The position numbers and the translations under genes are program-made. From assembly GCF_000959725.1 (NCBI RefSeq), contig NZ_CP009322.1, positions 1,674,001 through 1,738,000 on the forward strand: 64,000 nt of DNA, given 5' to 3'. Positions 25,734-34,215 of this stretch are shown piece by piece; the first letter of the stretch is position 1, and every line of letters begins with the position of its first letter. The DNA is from Burkholderia gladioli (GTDB lineage Bacteria > Pseudomonadota > Gammaproteobacteria > Burkholderiales > Burkholderiaceae). The notes under the pieces were generated by a model. That model was not told the origin of the DNA. It saw only the letters and a list, made by a program, of their open reading frames with translations, and searched no databases.

Positions 25734-27217
25734 ACGGCAACATCGCCATCGATCCGGTCGCGATGACCGTCTTCATCGCCTTCTTCGCGCTGGTCACGGT
25801 GCTCGGCTTCGTGGCCGCGCGCTGGAAGCGCGGCGACCTCACCCAGCTGCATGAATGGGGCCTCGGCGGCCGGCAGTTCGGCACCGTGATCTCCTGGTTC
25901 CTGGTGGGCGGGGATTTCTACACCGCCTACACGGTGATCGCGGTCCCGGCCCTGGTCTACGCGGTGGGCGCCTACGGCTTCTTCGCGCTGCCCTACACGA
26001 TCGTGGTCTATCCCTTCGTGTTCGCGGTGATGCCGCGGCTCTGGAAGATCGCGCACGCGAAAGGCCACATCACGGCGGCCGACTACGTGCACGGCGAGTT
26101 CGGCGGCAAGCTGCTGCCGGCCGCGATCGCCGTCACCGGCATCGTCGCCACCATGCCCTACATCGCGCTGCAACTGGTCGGCATGCAGGTGGTGATCAAG
26201 GGCCTGGGCGTGAGCGGCGAGCTGCCGCTGGTGATCGCCTTCCTGATCCTCGCGCTCTACACCTATACGAGCGGCCTGCGCGCGCCGGCGATGATCGCCT
26301 TCGTGAAGGACATCATGATCTACATCGTGGTGATCGCGGCGGTCTGCCTGATCCCGGTGAAGCTCGGCGGCTACGCGCACGTGTTCGAACTGGCCGACGC
26401 GCACTTCGCGGCCAAGGGCGGGCCCACCGGCATCCTGCTCAAGCCGACGCAGTTCACCGCCTACGCCTCGCTCGCGCTGGGCTCGGCGCTGGCCGCCTTC
26501 ATGTATCCGCACACCATGACGGGCGTGCTGGCCTCGGGCTCGGCGGCCACCGTCAAGAAGAACGCGATCTTCCTGCCGGCCTACACGCTGCTGCTCGGCC
26601 TGATCGCCCTGCTCGGCTACATGGCGATCGCCGCCGACATCCACGTGAGCTCGCCCACCGACGTGGTGCCGGCCCTGTTCCACACGCTGTTCCCGTCGTG
26701 GTTCGTCGGCTTCGCCGCCGCCGCGATCGCGATCAGCGCGCTGGTGCCGGCCGCGATCATGTCGATCGGCGCGGCCAACCTGTTCACGCGCAATCTGTGG
26801 CGCCCGCTGGTATCGCCGAACCAGTCGGCGGCCGGCGAGGCCTCGACGGCCAAGCTGGTCTCGCTGCTGGTGAAGTTCGGTGCGCTGATCTTCATCGTGG
26901 TGCTGCCCACGCAGTACGCGATCGACCTGCAGCTGCTGGGCGGGATGTGGATCCTGCAGATCCTGCCGGCCGTGGTGTTCTCGCTCTACACGCGCCGCCT
27001 GAGCACGACGGGCCTGCTGCTGGGCTGGCTGGTGGGAATCGTGGTCGGCACCTCGCTGGCCGCCTCGCAAGGCCTGAAGCCGGTCTACACGCTGCACCTC
27101 GGCTCGGCCTCGTGGACGCTCTACATCGGCCTGATCGCGCTGGTGCTCAACATCATCGTGACCCTGGTGGTGTCGGCGCTGACGCCGGCCAAGCGCGCCC
27201 AGGCGGCAGCCGCCTGA
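25730..27217 (+). CDS. mctP: Monocarboxylate permease of the sodium:solute symporter family (MctP-like)
   Basis: The 495-aa protein has 13 or so membrane spans and the SSS-family core. Typical segments are LGGRQFGTVISWFLVGGDFYT, MPYIALQLVGMQV, YPHTMTGVLAS and ALVPAAIMSIGAANLFTRN. Together with the DUF3311 partner this is the arrangement of MctP, a carrier for lactate, pyruvate, propionate and some amino acids. Specificity is inferred from family only. A strong hairpin terminator follows. Confidence 0.88.
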   Translation: MNGNIAIDPVAMTVFIAFFALVTVLGFVAARWKRGDLTQLHEWGLGGRQFGTVISWFLVGGDFYTAYTVIAVPALVYAVGAYGFFALPYTIVVYPFVFAVMPRLWKIAHAKGHITAADYVHGEFGGKLLPAAIAVTGIVATMPYIALQLVGMQVVIKGLGVSGELPLVIAFLILALYTYTSGLRAPAMIAFVKDIMIYIVVIAAVCLIPVKLGGYAHVFELADAHFAAKGGPTGILLKPTQFTAYASLALGSALAAFMYPHTMTGVLASGSAATVKKNAIFLPAYTLLLGLIALLGYMAIAADIHVSSPTDVVPALFHTLFPSWFVGFAAAAIAISALVPAAIMSIGAANLFTRNLWRPLVSPNQSAAGEASTAKLVSLLVKFGALIFIVVLPTQYAIDLQLLGGMWILQILPAVVFSLYTRRLSTTGLLLGWLVGIVVGTSLAASQGLKPVYTLHLGSASWTLYIGLIALVLNIIVTLVVSALTPAKRAQAAAA

Positions 27218-27222
27218 AGCGC

Positions 27223-27282
27223 GCCGGGCCGCCGGCCGCCGCGCAACCCGTGTGCGTGGCGGCCGGCGGCCCGGCCTTTTTC
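27223..27282 (+). terminator. Rho-independent terminator after mctP
   Basis: An 18-bp G+C stem (GCCGGGCCGCCGGCCGCC with its exact complement) with a 17-base loop is followed by CTTTTT. It begins 5 bases after the mctP stop. Confidence 0.9.
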
Positions 27283-27296
27283 GAAGTTGTCCGCGC

Positions 27297-27336
27297 AAAG
27301 GCGCCCGCATCCGTCAGCTCGGATGCGGGCGCCTTT
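27297..27336 (-). terminator. Terminator of the LuxR/HD-type regulator gene
   Basis: AAAGGCGCCCGCATCCG and its exact complement form a 17-bp stem around a 6-base loop just past the stop of the minus-strand gene at 27341. A/T ends on both sides allow it to work in both directions. Confidence 0.88.
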
Positions 27337-27340
27337 GGCT

Positions 27341-28786
27341 TTACAGCAGCCCGGTGGTCAGCGCCTTGAGGGTGGCGGCCGCGCGCGTCGAGCAGTCGAG
27401 CTTGCGGAAGATGCTCTCGACATGCGTGCGCACCGTGCTCGGGCTCAACGCCAGCACGCGCGCCGCTTCCTTGTTGCTGAGGCCGCCGCTGATCTGGCGC
27501 AGCACCTCGATCTCGCGCGGCGACAGCAGCGGCGTGGCGGGCCGCCTGGGCGCCGGCGCGGGGCCGCCCGCGGTCTCCACCAGGGCCGTGATCACCTCGG
27601 GATCGAAGCGCCCGGCCGCGGCCTCGGCCTGCAGCAGGCCGGCCGCCGCGTCGATCGAATGCGCGGCGCGCCAGGGCCGCGCGTCGAGCAGCGCCTGGCA
27701 GGCCACCGCGCCGGCCAGCAGGCGCTGCGGCACGTCCAGCGCCGTGCCCGACAGGCCGCGGAAATAGCCGCTGCCGTCGAGCCGCTCGTAGGCATGCGAG
27801 GCCAGCCCCGCCGCGCCGCGCAGGCCGCCGATCTGCTGCGCCGCGCGCGCGGTCCAGTACGGCACCAGCCGCACCTGCTCCCATTGGTCGCTCGACAAGC
27901 GCCCCGGCGTATCCCAGAGCCGGTTCGGCAGCGCTGCGCGGCCGATGCCGTGCAGCAGCGCGGCCGCCTCCAGCTCGGCGCCGATCGCGGCATCGAGGCC
28001 GAGCCGTGCCGCCGCGCGCGAGGCCAGGCTGGCCACGCGGCGCGCATACCCGGCCAGCCAGGGCAGCTTCAGCTCGGTGACGTCGGCCAGCAGGCTCAGC
28101 GCCACGTCGGCCGTGTCCTGCTGGTCGGCCAGGCGCCAGCCGGCGGTGTCGGGTTCGCCGGCATCGAGCGTGTCGAGCCAGGCTTCGGCATGGGCGATGC
28201 AGAGCTCGGCCAGCGCGGCGGGATACTTCGCGCCGCCCTGCGCGCGCAGATAGGCCAGCGCCGCTTCGCGGCCGTGCGCGCGGGCGAGGATTTCCAGGTC
28301 GCTGGCGAGATTGACGAAATAGACGGTGGACGGCACCGCGTCGCCGTCGAGCCCCTCGGGCATGCCCTTGCCGTCGTGGCGCTCGAAGATGCGCCGCAGC
28401 GTCAGCACCACCCCGGACGGCATGCCGAGCGTGACCGCGATGTCGCCGGAGATCTCGCAGTGAATCAGCGCCAGCGGCACGATCAGCGAATGCATCTGCG
28501 CGCTCATCGGCGGCAGGCGCTGCGCCATCATCGCCTCGCGCGAGGCCACGTCGTCGCCGAGCAGGTCGGCGAAACCGCTCGCGTTGGCGGTGCAGCCGGA
28601 CCAGCGCAGCATCGCGGCGGCACGCGCGTGGTTCTGCGCCTCGGGGCCGGCGCCGGCCTCGGCGGCCAGCCAGCCGGCCAGGCAGGCGGTGCGGCGCGAA
28701 TGATCGGTCGAGCGGCCCATGCTGAGGTCGCCGACGAAGGCCAGCGCGAGGATCGCGTCGGTGAGGCTTGCCGTGCTTGCGGACAT
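27341..28786 (-). CDS. Regulator with degenerate HD-domain region and LuxR-type helix-turn-helix
   Basis: The 481-aa protein has an N-terminal half with two HD-superfamily-like segments: about 145-190 (HCEISGDIA, RRIFERHDGKG) and about 290-370 (LLHGIGRAALP, ASHAYERLDGSGY). The second resembles an HD-GYP core, but HD is changed to HG and GYP is absent, so loss of cyclic di-GMP hydrolysis is likely. The C-terminus is a complete GerE/LuxR domain (LSPREIEVLRQISGGLSNKEAA, STVRTHVESIFRKL). It probably senses a ligand and controls transcription. It is divergent from the exported hydrolase at 28967. The start at 28786 begins MSASTASLTDAIL. Confidence 0.82.
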   Translation of the reverse strand: MSASTASLTDAILALAFVGDLSMGRSTDHSRRTACLAGWLAAEAGAGPEAQNHARAAAMLRWSGCTANASGFADLLGDDVASREAMMAQRLPPMSAQMHSLIVPLALIHCEISGDIAVTLGMPSGVVLTLRRIFERHDGKGMPEGLDGDAVPSTVYFVNLASDLEILARAHGREAALAYLRAQGGAKYPAALAELCIAHAEAWLDTLDAGEPDTAGWRLADQQDTADVALSLLADVTELKLPWLAGYARRVASLASRAAARLGLDAAIGAELEAAALLHGIGRAALPNRLWDTPGRLSSDQWEQVRLVPYWTARAAQQIGGLRGAAGLASHAYERLDGSGYFRGLSGTALDVPQRLLAGAVACQALLDARPWRAAHSIDAAAGLLQAEAAAGRFDPEVITALVETAGGPAPAPRRPATPLLSPREIEVLRQISGGLSNKEAARVLALSPSTVRTHVESIFRKLDCSTRAAATLKALTTGLL

Positions 28787-28966
28787 CGTGATCGGGATGG
28801 CGGGAGGAAGGTTCGGATTGGGGCGCGAACGGCGCCATGACGACTGCCAGGCGGCCCGGGCGACCGGGTCGGTCGATCGACCGATACCGGCGCGAGGCGC
28901 CAACGACGACACTGGCTACCAGTCGAGCCGATATCGCAGCTCGCACCACTTACCCAGGAGATCGTC

Positions 28967-29740
28967 ATGAAGCGCCATTCTATCGCAGCCCTGATCGCCG
29001 GTTTCGGCCTTGCCACCGGCCTGGCCGGCTTTTCGGCCGCCGCCGCCGCGGCCGAACCCGCCGCCTCCGTGGTGATCGTCCACGGCGCCTTCGCCGACGG
29101 CTCGGACTGGGCCAAGGTGGTGCCGCTGCTGCAGGACAAGGGCATCCACGTCACCGTGGTGCAGAACCCGCTCGACTCGCTGGCCGGCGACGTGGCCGCC
29201 GCGACGCGCGCGATCGACAAGCAGCCGGGCAAGGTGGTGCTGGTCGGCCACTCCTGGGGCGGCACGGTAATCACCGAGGCCGGCCGCGACGACAAGGTGG
29301 CGAGCCTGGTGTACGTGGCGGCCTTCGCGCCCGACGCGGGCCAATCGGTGGCCGACGTCTCGAAGGACGCGCCCAAGTCGCCCGGCATCGCCCGCGTGGA
29401 AGCCGACAGCCAGGGCTGGCTGAGCCTGCCGGCGCAGGCGGTGGCCGAGGACTTCGCGCAGGACGTGCCGGCCCGCGAGGCGCGCGTGATGGCCGCCACC
29501 CAAGGCCCGATCAAGGGCAGCGCGTTCGGCGAGGCGGTCTCGAGCGCCGCCTGGCACGACAAGCCCTCGTACTACATCGTCAGCCAGCACGACCGGATGA
29601 TTCCGCCCTCGCTGGAACGCTCGATGGCCAAGGCGATCGGCGCGAAGGTCACCGAGCTGCCGACCAGCCACGTGCCGCAACGCTCGCGTCCGGCCGACGT
29701 GGCGCGCGTGATCGAGCAGGCAGTGGCCGCCGTCAAGTAA
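28967..29740 (+). CDS. Exported alpha/beta hydrolase
   Basis: The 257-aa protein has a signal peptide (about 1-29, ALIAGFGLATGLAGFSAAAAAA) and an alpha/beta-hydrolase fold with VIVHGAFADGSDW, the nucleophile elbow GHSWGG (Ser), the acid in SQHDRMIPP and His in TSHVPQ. It belongs to the small esterase group near EstC and plant hydroxynitrile lyase. It is divergent from the LuxR/HD regulator with a 180-base gap, so that regulator may control it. Likely location: periplasm. Substrate unknown. Confidence 0.88.
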   Translation: MKRHSIAALIAGFGLATGLAGFSAAAAAAEPAASVVIVHGAFADGSDWAKVVPLLQDKGIHVTVVQNPLDSLAGDVAAATRAIDKQPGKVVLVGHSWGGTVITEAGRDDKVASLVYVAAFAPDAGQSVADVSKDAPKSPGIARVEADSQGWLSLPAQAVAEDFAQDVPAREARVMAATQGPIKGSAFGEAVSSAAWHDKPSYYIVSQHDRMIPPSLERSMAKAIGAKVTELPTSHVPQRSRPADVARVIEQAVAAVK

Positions 29741-29779
29741 GCCCGCGCCAGGCACCGCGCGCCACGCTGGCAACCGGCT

Positions 29780-29814
29780 TGTATCGCACTGTATCCGACT
29801 CGATCGACGATACA
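29780..29814 (+). promoter_or_regulatory. 35-bp conserved intergenic motif, copy 2
   Basis: TGTATCG, then CACTGTATCC, an 11-base spacer and CGATACA: a perfect 7-bp inverted repeat with an internal direct repeat TGTATC-gcac-TGTATC. It lies 40 bases past the hydrolase stop and 225 bases before ohr. This is the best-formed of the three copies in the window. Confidence 0.6.
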
Positions 29815-29988
29815 TGCACATGCAATTCGGGCCCGCCGCGAAACAAAGCGGACAAGTGCCGATGTTCCAATCTCGTCATGCCGAACGGGATGCGAGAAAC
29901 CGCGCGACAAGGCAGGAAAGCCAGGCCGCACGATTCGAGTCCAGCAAGGCATGAATTACTGATCGCACGATCGCATCGCATACGATTT

Positions 29989-30004
29989 ATATCGGCGGCG
30001 ATGC
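29989..30004 (+). promoter_or_regulatory. Candidate OhrR operator upstream of ohr
   Basis: ATATCG-gcgg-CGATGC lies 35 bases before the ohr start. It shares ATATCG-N4-CGAT with the perfect palindrome upstream of ohrR at 31814-31829, as expected if OhrR controls both genes. Confidence 0.6.
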
Positions 30005-30039
30005 GCGACACCACTGAACTACACCACCAGGAGCACACC

Positions 30040-30456
30040 ATGAGCAAGATCGACAAGGTTCTGTACACCGGCAAGACCCACACCACCGGCGGCCGCGACG
30101 GTGCCTCGCGCAGCGATGACGGCCGGCTGGACGTGCGCCTGTCGCCCCCGGGCAGCAGCGGCGCCGGCACCAACCCGGAGCAACTGCTGGCCGCCGGCTG
30201 GTCGGCCTGCTTCATCGGCGCGATACAGGCCGTGGCGCGCAGCCAGGGCGTCAAGGTGCCGGCCGACGTGTCGGTCGATACCGAGATCGACCTTGGCACC
30301 AGCGACGAGCAGTACTTCATCCAGGCCCGCCTGAACGTCAGCCTGCCGGGCCTCGATCGCGAGGTGGCGCAGTCGCTGGTCGACGCGGCGCATCAGGTCT
30401 GCCCGTATTCGAAGGCCACCCGCAACAACATCGACGTCACGCTGAACCTGCTCTGA
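30040..30456 (+). CDS. ohr: Organic hydroperoxide resistance peroxidase
   Basis: The 138-aa OsmC/Ohr-family thiol peroxidase reduces organic hydroperoxides in the cytoplasm, with lipoyl or other dithiol donors. Both redox cysteines are present in their family motifs: GWSACFIGA and QVCPYSKATRNN. The N-terminal VLYTGKTHTTGGRDG is also typical. CAGGAG precedes the ATG. The MarR-type repressor OhrR is encoded about 850 bases downstream on the other strand, separated by a DUF4148 gene. Confidence 0.95.
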   Translation: MSKIDKVLYTGKTHTTGGRDGASRSDDGRLDVRLSPPGSSGAGTNPEQLLAAGWSACFIGAIQAVARSQGVKVPADVSVDTEIDLGTSDEQYFIQARLNVSLPGLDREVAQSLVDAAHQVCPYSKATRNNIDVTLNLL

Positions 30457-30577
30457 TCGACTCGCGCGCAGCGGCGGGCACGGCGCCCTCGCCCGCCGCC
30501 GCCGCGCGCGAATCCGGCAAGACCCAGCCCTGCCCGTATCACCCGACTACGCAAACCTTCGACATTTGAGGTCCACC

Positions 30578-31009
30578 ATGAAACACCGCATCGCCGCTTC
30601 CGCCTTGTTCGTCGCATTCGCCGCCGCGCTCGCGGCACCCGCCATGGCCGCCGGCCAGGTCACCGGCAGCTTCGGCGACAGCGTCGCCACCGCCTCCGCC
30701 GCCCCGCTCGCCAGCCCCGGCAGCGATACCGCCGCCACCCGCCAGGCAAGCAACGGCCCGCTCACGCGCGCCCAGGTGCGCGCCGAACTCGCGCAGATCG
30801 TCGCCGCCGGTTATTCGCCGAGCCGCCCCAACGATCCCTACTACCCGGACAACGTGCAGGCCGCGCTCAAGCGCGTGCAGGACATGAAGATGGCCTCGAA
30901 CGACACCGCCGCCAGCAGCTACGGCGCCGACATGCCGGCCATCGCCGAATCGGGCAGCCGCGTGGTGATCACGCGCGTGGTGGAGCGTTCGGTGTACTAC
31001 GGGCATTGA
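30578..31009 (+). CDS. DUF4148 exported protein
   Basis: The 143-aa product has a signal peptide (about 1-25, ASALFVAFAAALAAPAMAA) and one DUF4148 motif, LTRAQVRAELAQIVAAGY followed by YYPDNVQAAL. Such small periplasmic proteins are numerous in Burkholderia; function unknown. It lies 121 bases after ohr on the same strand and is followed by a hairpin. A second DUF4148 protein is encoded at 31962-32276. Confidence 0.88.
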   Translation: MKHRIAASALFVAFAAALAAPAMAAGQVTGSFGDSVATASAAPLASPGSDTAATRQASNGPLTRAQVRAELAQIVAAGYSPSRPNDPYYPDNVQAALKRVQDMKMASNDTAASSYGADMPAIAESGSRVVITRVVERSVYYGH

Positions 31010-31107
31010 GCGCGTGGCGCGCCGGCCGCGTGGCGGCGAGTTCATCCGGGCTGGATTGTCCGGCTCGCCGTCGCGCCGCCACCTCGTTCGTGCCCGCGAT
31101 GTTCGCC

Positions 31108-31157
31108 GGCCCTGGCCTTGTGCTCCCGATCCAGGTCGTGGGCACAAGGCCAGGGCC
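31108..31157 (+). terminator. Hairpin terminator after the DUF4148 gene
   Basis: GGCCCTGGCCTTGTGC and its exact complement make a 16-bp stem with an 18-base loop, followed by GCTTTCGTCT. It lies about 100 bases past the DUF4148 stop and may end transcription from that side and from the convergent ohrR side. Confidence 0.75.
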
Positions 31158-31308
31158 GCTTTCGTCTGGAACGGCGCGACGCGCGCGCTAATCACGAAAA
31201 AACGGCGCACGCGGCGCCGTCGTCATGGACCCGATTCAAGGATTCGACTCGCGGGCCGGCAATCGAGCCCGGCTCGCCGCACGCGACGTCGCGCGCCGCC
31301 CCTTCCCC

Positions 31309-31773
31309 TCATTCCGCGCCCTCGCGCACCGACTTCACCAGGTTGTCGCGCAGCGTGACCACCGCCTTCTGGGTCTTGTCGAACTCCTCCGGCGTGAGCC
31401 CGCAGGCATCCACCAGACTCACGCTGGCGAGGTCCTCGCGCAGCCGCCAGCCCTTGCGGGTCAGGCTGACCAGCACCTGGCGCTCGTCGTGCGCGGCGCG
31501 CTGCCGTTGCAGGTAGCCCATCGCCTCGAGCTTCTTCAGGATCGGCGTGAGCGTGTTCGACTCGAGGAACAGCTTCTCGCCGAGCTGGCTGACGGTCTGC
31601 TCGTCCTGCTCGGAGGCCGCCACCAGCGTGATGTACTGCGTGTAGGTGAGCCCCAGCTCGTCCAGCACCGGCTTGTAGGCCTTGCCGAACGCCAGGTTCG
31701 CCGAGTAGACGGCGAAGCAGAGAAAATCGGCGAGCTTCGGGATGGCCGGTTCGGCCTTGTCCTTGCGGGTCAT
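31309..31773 (-). CDS. ohrR: OhrR, MarR-family peroxide-sensing repressor
   Basis: The 154-aa winged-helix protein has the reactive Cys near the N-terminus in DFLCFAVYSANLAF, the position of the sensing Cys in OhrR proteins, with the Tyr residues of TYTQYITLV that contact its sulfenate. The DNA-binding part reads VSQLGEKLFLESNTLTPILKKLE and the wing DERQVLVSLTRKG. Oxidation by organic hydroperoxide releases it from DNA. A 16-bp palindrome upstream of its own gene is matched upstream of ohr, so it probably represses both. Confidence 0.93.
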   Translation of the reverse strand: MTRKDKAEPAIPKLADFLCFAVYSANLAFGKAYKPVLDELGLTYTQYITLVAASEQDEQTVSQLGEKLFLESNTLTPILKKLEAMGYLQRQRAAHDERQVLVSLTRKGWRLREDLASVSLVDACGLTPEEFDKTQKAVVTLRDNLVKSVREGAE

Positions 31774-31813
31774 GGGCGCCCCTGTCGATGCATGGTGTCG
31801 AAGCGCGAATTAT

Positions 31814-31829
31814 ATATCGGATGCGATAT
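31814..31829 (-). promoter_or_regulatory. Candidate OhrR operator upstream of ohrR
   Basis: ATATCG-gatg-CGATAT is a perfect 16-bp palindrome within an AT-rich stretch 41 bases before the ohrR start, the expected site for autoregulation. Confidence 0.7.
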
Positions 31830-31961
31830 AGTCGCGTGACGAAGTTTTCGGCGGGCGGAACGACGGCGAACGGCGAAAGCCGAGCCGGGCGGGCTCGGCG
31901 TCGACATCGCCGGTCGATGGCACCGGGCCGTGCCGGGCGGCACGGCGGCGCGCGCCCCGCA

Positions 31962-32276
31962 TCAGGAATGCGCGTAGATCGCGTCGATCTCGGCCTGGTC
32001 GCGCCGCGCCGAGGGCATCTGCATCACATCGCCAGCGGCCGGGCGCGTCTGGGCGCGGGCCTCGACATCGGCCGCGCCGTCGATGCGCGACAGGGCCGCC
32101 TGGATGTTGGCCGGGTATTGCGTGTGGTCGCTGGCCGGGTTGTAGCCGGCCTGTTCGAGCTGAACCAGCTCGGCGCGGACCTGGGCGCGCGTGAGACCTT
32201 CCTGGCTGGTCTGGGCGAAGGACAGCGCCGGGGCGGTGGCGAGGGCGGCAAGGGCGAGGACGTGGGCAAGCTTCAT
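31962..32276 (-). CDS. DUF4148 exported protein
   Basis: The 104-aa product has a signal peptide (MKLAHVLALAALATAPALSFAQ) and the DUF4148 motif LTRAQVRAELVQLEQAGYNP followed by YPANIQAALSRI. It is a paralogue of the protein at 30578-31009 with a shorter tail. A GGAG-containing stretch (AGGAGAAATACC) precedes the start. Function unknown. A copy of the 35-bp motif lies 135 bases upstream in its orientation. Confidence 0.88.
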   Translation of the reverse strand: MKLAHVLALAALATAPALSFAQTSQEGLTRAQVRAELVQLEQAGYNPASDHTQYPANIQAALSRIDGAADVEARAQTRPAAGDVMQMPSARRDQAEIDAIYAHS

Positions 32277-32617
32277 GGTATTTCTCCTGGGTTCAATGGG
32301 ACGGCATTCGGTTGCGGGTTTCGGTACGCAGGGATGCTGATCGCGTACCGTCAGTAGACCGCGCCCACGTATCCCGTCTGTTTCCGCGCCCGGCCGCTTT
32401 TGCATGCCGATGTTTCGCGACGCGCGCTGGATACGTCGCGGTACAAAACCTCACCACCGTGCTTGCCGGGTGCCGGGAGCACGGCACAGCCGCCATGCGT
32501 CACCCCGAGCAACCCGCGCCGCCATTGCGGGGATCGCGAAACCTCGCTATACATGCCGGTTCGCCCGCGCGGGCCCGAGGGCCGTGCCCGCCGTTTTCTC
32601 CATTCGGACGACACACC
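32277..32617. other. Divergent intergenic region with one copy of the 35-bp motif
   Basis: About 340 bases between the DUF4148 gene and the acetyltransferase. Apart from the 35-bp motif at 32411-32445 no gene or other structure was recognised. Confidence 0.5.
32411..32445 (-). promoter_or_regulatory. 35-bp conserved intergenic motif, copy 3
   Basis: Read on the minus strand: TGTACCG, then CGACGTATCC, an 11-base spacer and CGAAACA. The half-sites differ from copy 2 at two positions but the spacing is identical. It points toward the DUF4148 gene at 32276. Confidence 0.5.
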
Positions 32618-33046
32618 ATGACCTATACCTACACGTTGACCGATGTCGCGGACGAAACCGTCCGCAAGCAGATCGCCGCCCCGCTGGTGGCCTACAACGA
32701 CCGCAACGGCGGCCCGAGCGGCAATCGCCCGCTGGTGGTGGCCTTGCGCGACGCGGCCGGCGAAGTCACGGGCGGCCTGTGGGCCTCGACCGCCTACGGC
32801 TGGCTGGCCATCCAGTTGCTGGTGGTGCCGGAAAGCGCGCGCGGCGGCGGCGTCGGCACGCGCCTGATGCGGATGGCCGAACAGGAGGCGCTCGCGCGCG
32901 GCTGCCACGCGGCCTGGCTCGATACCTTCGAATTCCAGGCGCGGCCGTTCTATGAGCGGCTCGGCTACCAATGCTTCGCCGAGCTGCCCGACTATCCGCC
33001 GGGCTTCTCGCGAATGTTCATGAAGAAGACGCTGCGCCCGCTCTGA
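32618..33046 (+). CDS. GNAT-family N-acetyltransferase
   Basis: The 142-aa protein has the GNAT fold, with acetyl-CoA-binding motif A in IQLLVVPESARGGGVGTRLM (R-x-x-G-V-G) and the late strand FYERLGYQCFAEL. It should acetylate a small molecule or protein amine in the cytoplasm; the substrate is unknown. The start at 32618 gives a compact family-length protein. It has no close operon partner. Confidence 0.88.
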   Translation: MTYTYTLTDVADETVRKQIAAPLVAYNDRNGGPSGNRPLVVALRDAAGEVTGGLWASTAYGWLAIQLLVVPESARGGGVGTRLMRMAEQEALARGCHAAWLDTFEFQARPFYERLGYQCFAELPDYPPGFSRMFMKKTLRPL

Positions 33047-33257
33047 GCCGGCACGCGAATCGGGCGCCACGGCCGGCTGCCGCCGGGCCGGGAAGCCCGC
33101 CCGGCAAGGCCCGCAGCGTAGTGGTCGGCCATCGCGGCACACGCCCCGGCGCGTGCGCGCGCGTGCGCGCCCGCGCGCGATCCGGCCCCCGCTCGCCAAA
33201 AAAGCAACCCGGCCCGCGCCCTTGTGTAAACTGCTGCCTTTTTTTCACGTTCGCAGC

Positions 33258-34205
33258 ATGTCGTCACTCCCGCAGCGCAGCTCCCTGCACGCGCCGGCCC
33301 TCGTCCGCATCCTGACCCGCCTCGGCGGCACCGACGTGCAACGCACGGCGCAGCCGCTCGCCGATCGGCTCAGCCAGTGGGTGGCCTGGACCGACGCGAT
33401 CGCGCTCTCCTCGGTGCTGGCCGCGCCGGCGCCGGTGGTGGCCGGCCTGCGCGGCAACGGCGAGGACGAGGCCGCGCGCGGCCTGAGCCTGCGTTCCTCA
33501 TTGTCGAAGGCGATCGCCAACGACGCGCTGCTCGCGCCCGCGCGCCAGCTCCGGCGCGGCGGCGCGTTCGCGCCGGCCCAGTTGGCGCGGCCGCCCGAAC
33601 CGGCGGAGACGGACGCGGATTTCGCGCTCTATCGTCAGTGCTGCCTCAGCCTGCAGCAGAAGATGGAGAGCGAGATCGGCGACCTGCGCGCGCGCCTGCG
33701 GCCGCGACTGGCCGCGCAATCGCCGGCGCTGGCCAAGCTGGCCGCGCTCGACGCCACCATGGAACGCGCGCTCGCCGCGCGCGAGCGCAGCCTGTTCGGC
33801 GCGGTGCCGGGCCTGCTCGGCGCCTATTTCGAGCGGCTGCGCGCGGATGCGAAAGCGGCGCGCGCCGAAGCCGAAGCTGAAGCCACCGACGGCGATGGCA
33901 ACGGCGAAGCCGCGCAAGCGGGCAGCGGCGGCAACGACAGTGACAACGATGGCGGCAGTGGCAGCGGCCCGGCTAACGGCCATGCAAGCGGCCCTGCAAG
34001 CGGCCCTGCCGCGGCGCCGGCCGCTGCCCCGCTTACCCGGGCCGCCGAAGTCGCGCCGCCGCTGCGTGCCCGCCTGGCCCAGGCCAGCGCGCCCGACAGC
34101 TGGCTCGACACCTTCCGCAAGGACATGCAGAGCGTCCTGCTCGCCGAACTCGATCTTCGGTTTCAACCGGTGGGAGGGCTGCTCGCGGCTCTCCGCGCCC
34201 GCTAA
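33258..34205 (+). CDS. DUF3348-family protein, first gene of a MotAB-like operon
   Basis: The 315-aa protein has a conserved N-terminal helical part (ALVRILTRLGGTDVQRTAQPLADRLSQWVAWTDAI), a charged middle (about 120-200), a low-complexity Gly/Ala/Ser/Asp linker (about 205-265) and a conserved tail SWLDTFRKDMQSVLLAELDLRFQP. No signal peptide or membrane segment is seen, so it is probably cytoplasmic. The next gene starts 10 bases later. Function unknown. Its constant place before DUF802 in related genomes, as I remember it, suggests a structural or regulatory partner of the membrane complex. Confidence 0.82.
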   Translation: MSSLPQRSSLHAPALVRILTRLGGTDVQRTAQPLADRLSQWVAWTDAIALSSVLAAPAPVVAGLRGNGEDEAARGLSLRSSLSKAIANDALLAPARQLRRGGAFAPAQLARPPEPAETDADFALYRQCCLSLQQKMESEIGDLRARLRPRLAAQSPALAKLAALDATMERALAARERSLFGAVPGLLGAYFERLRADAKAARAEAEAEATDGDGNGEAAQAGSGGNDSDNDGGSGSGPANGHASGPASGPAAAPAAAPLTRAAEVAPPLRARLAQASAPDSWLDTFRKDMQSVLLAELDLRFQPVGGLLAALRAR

Positions 34206-34215
34206 TCCCAAGCCT

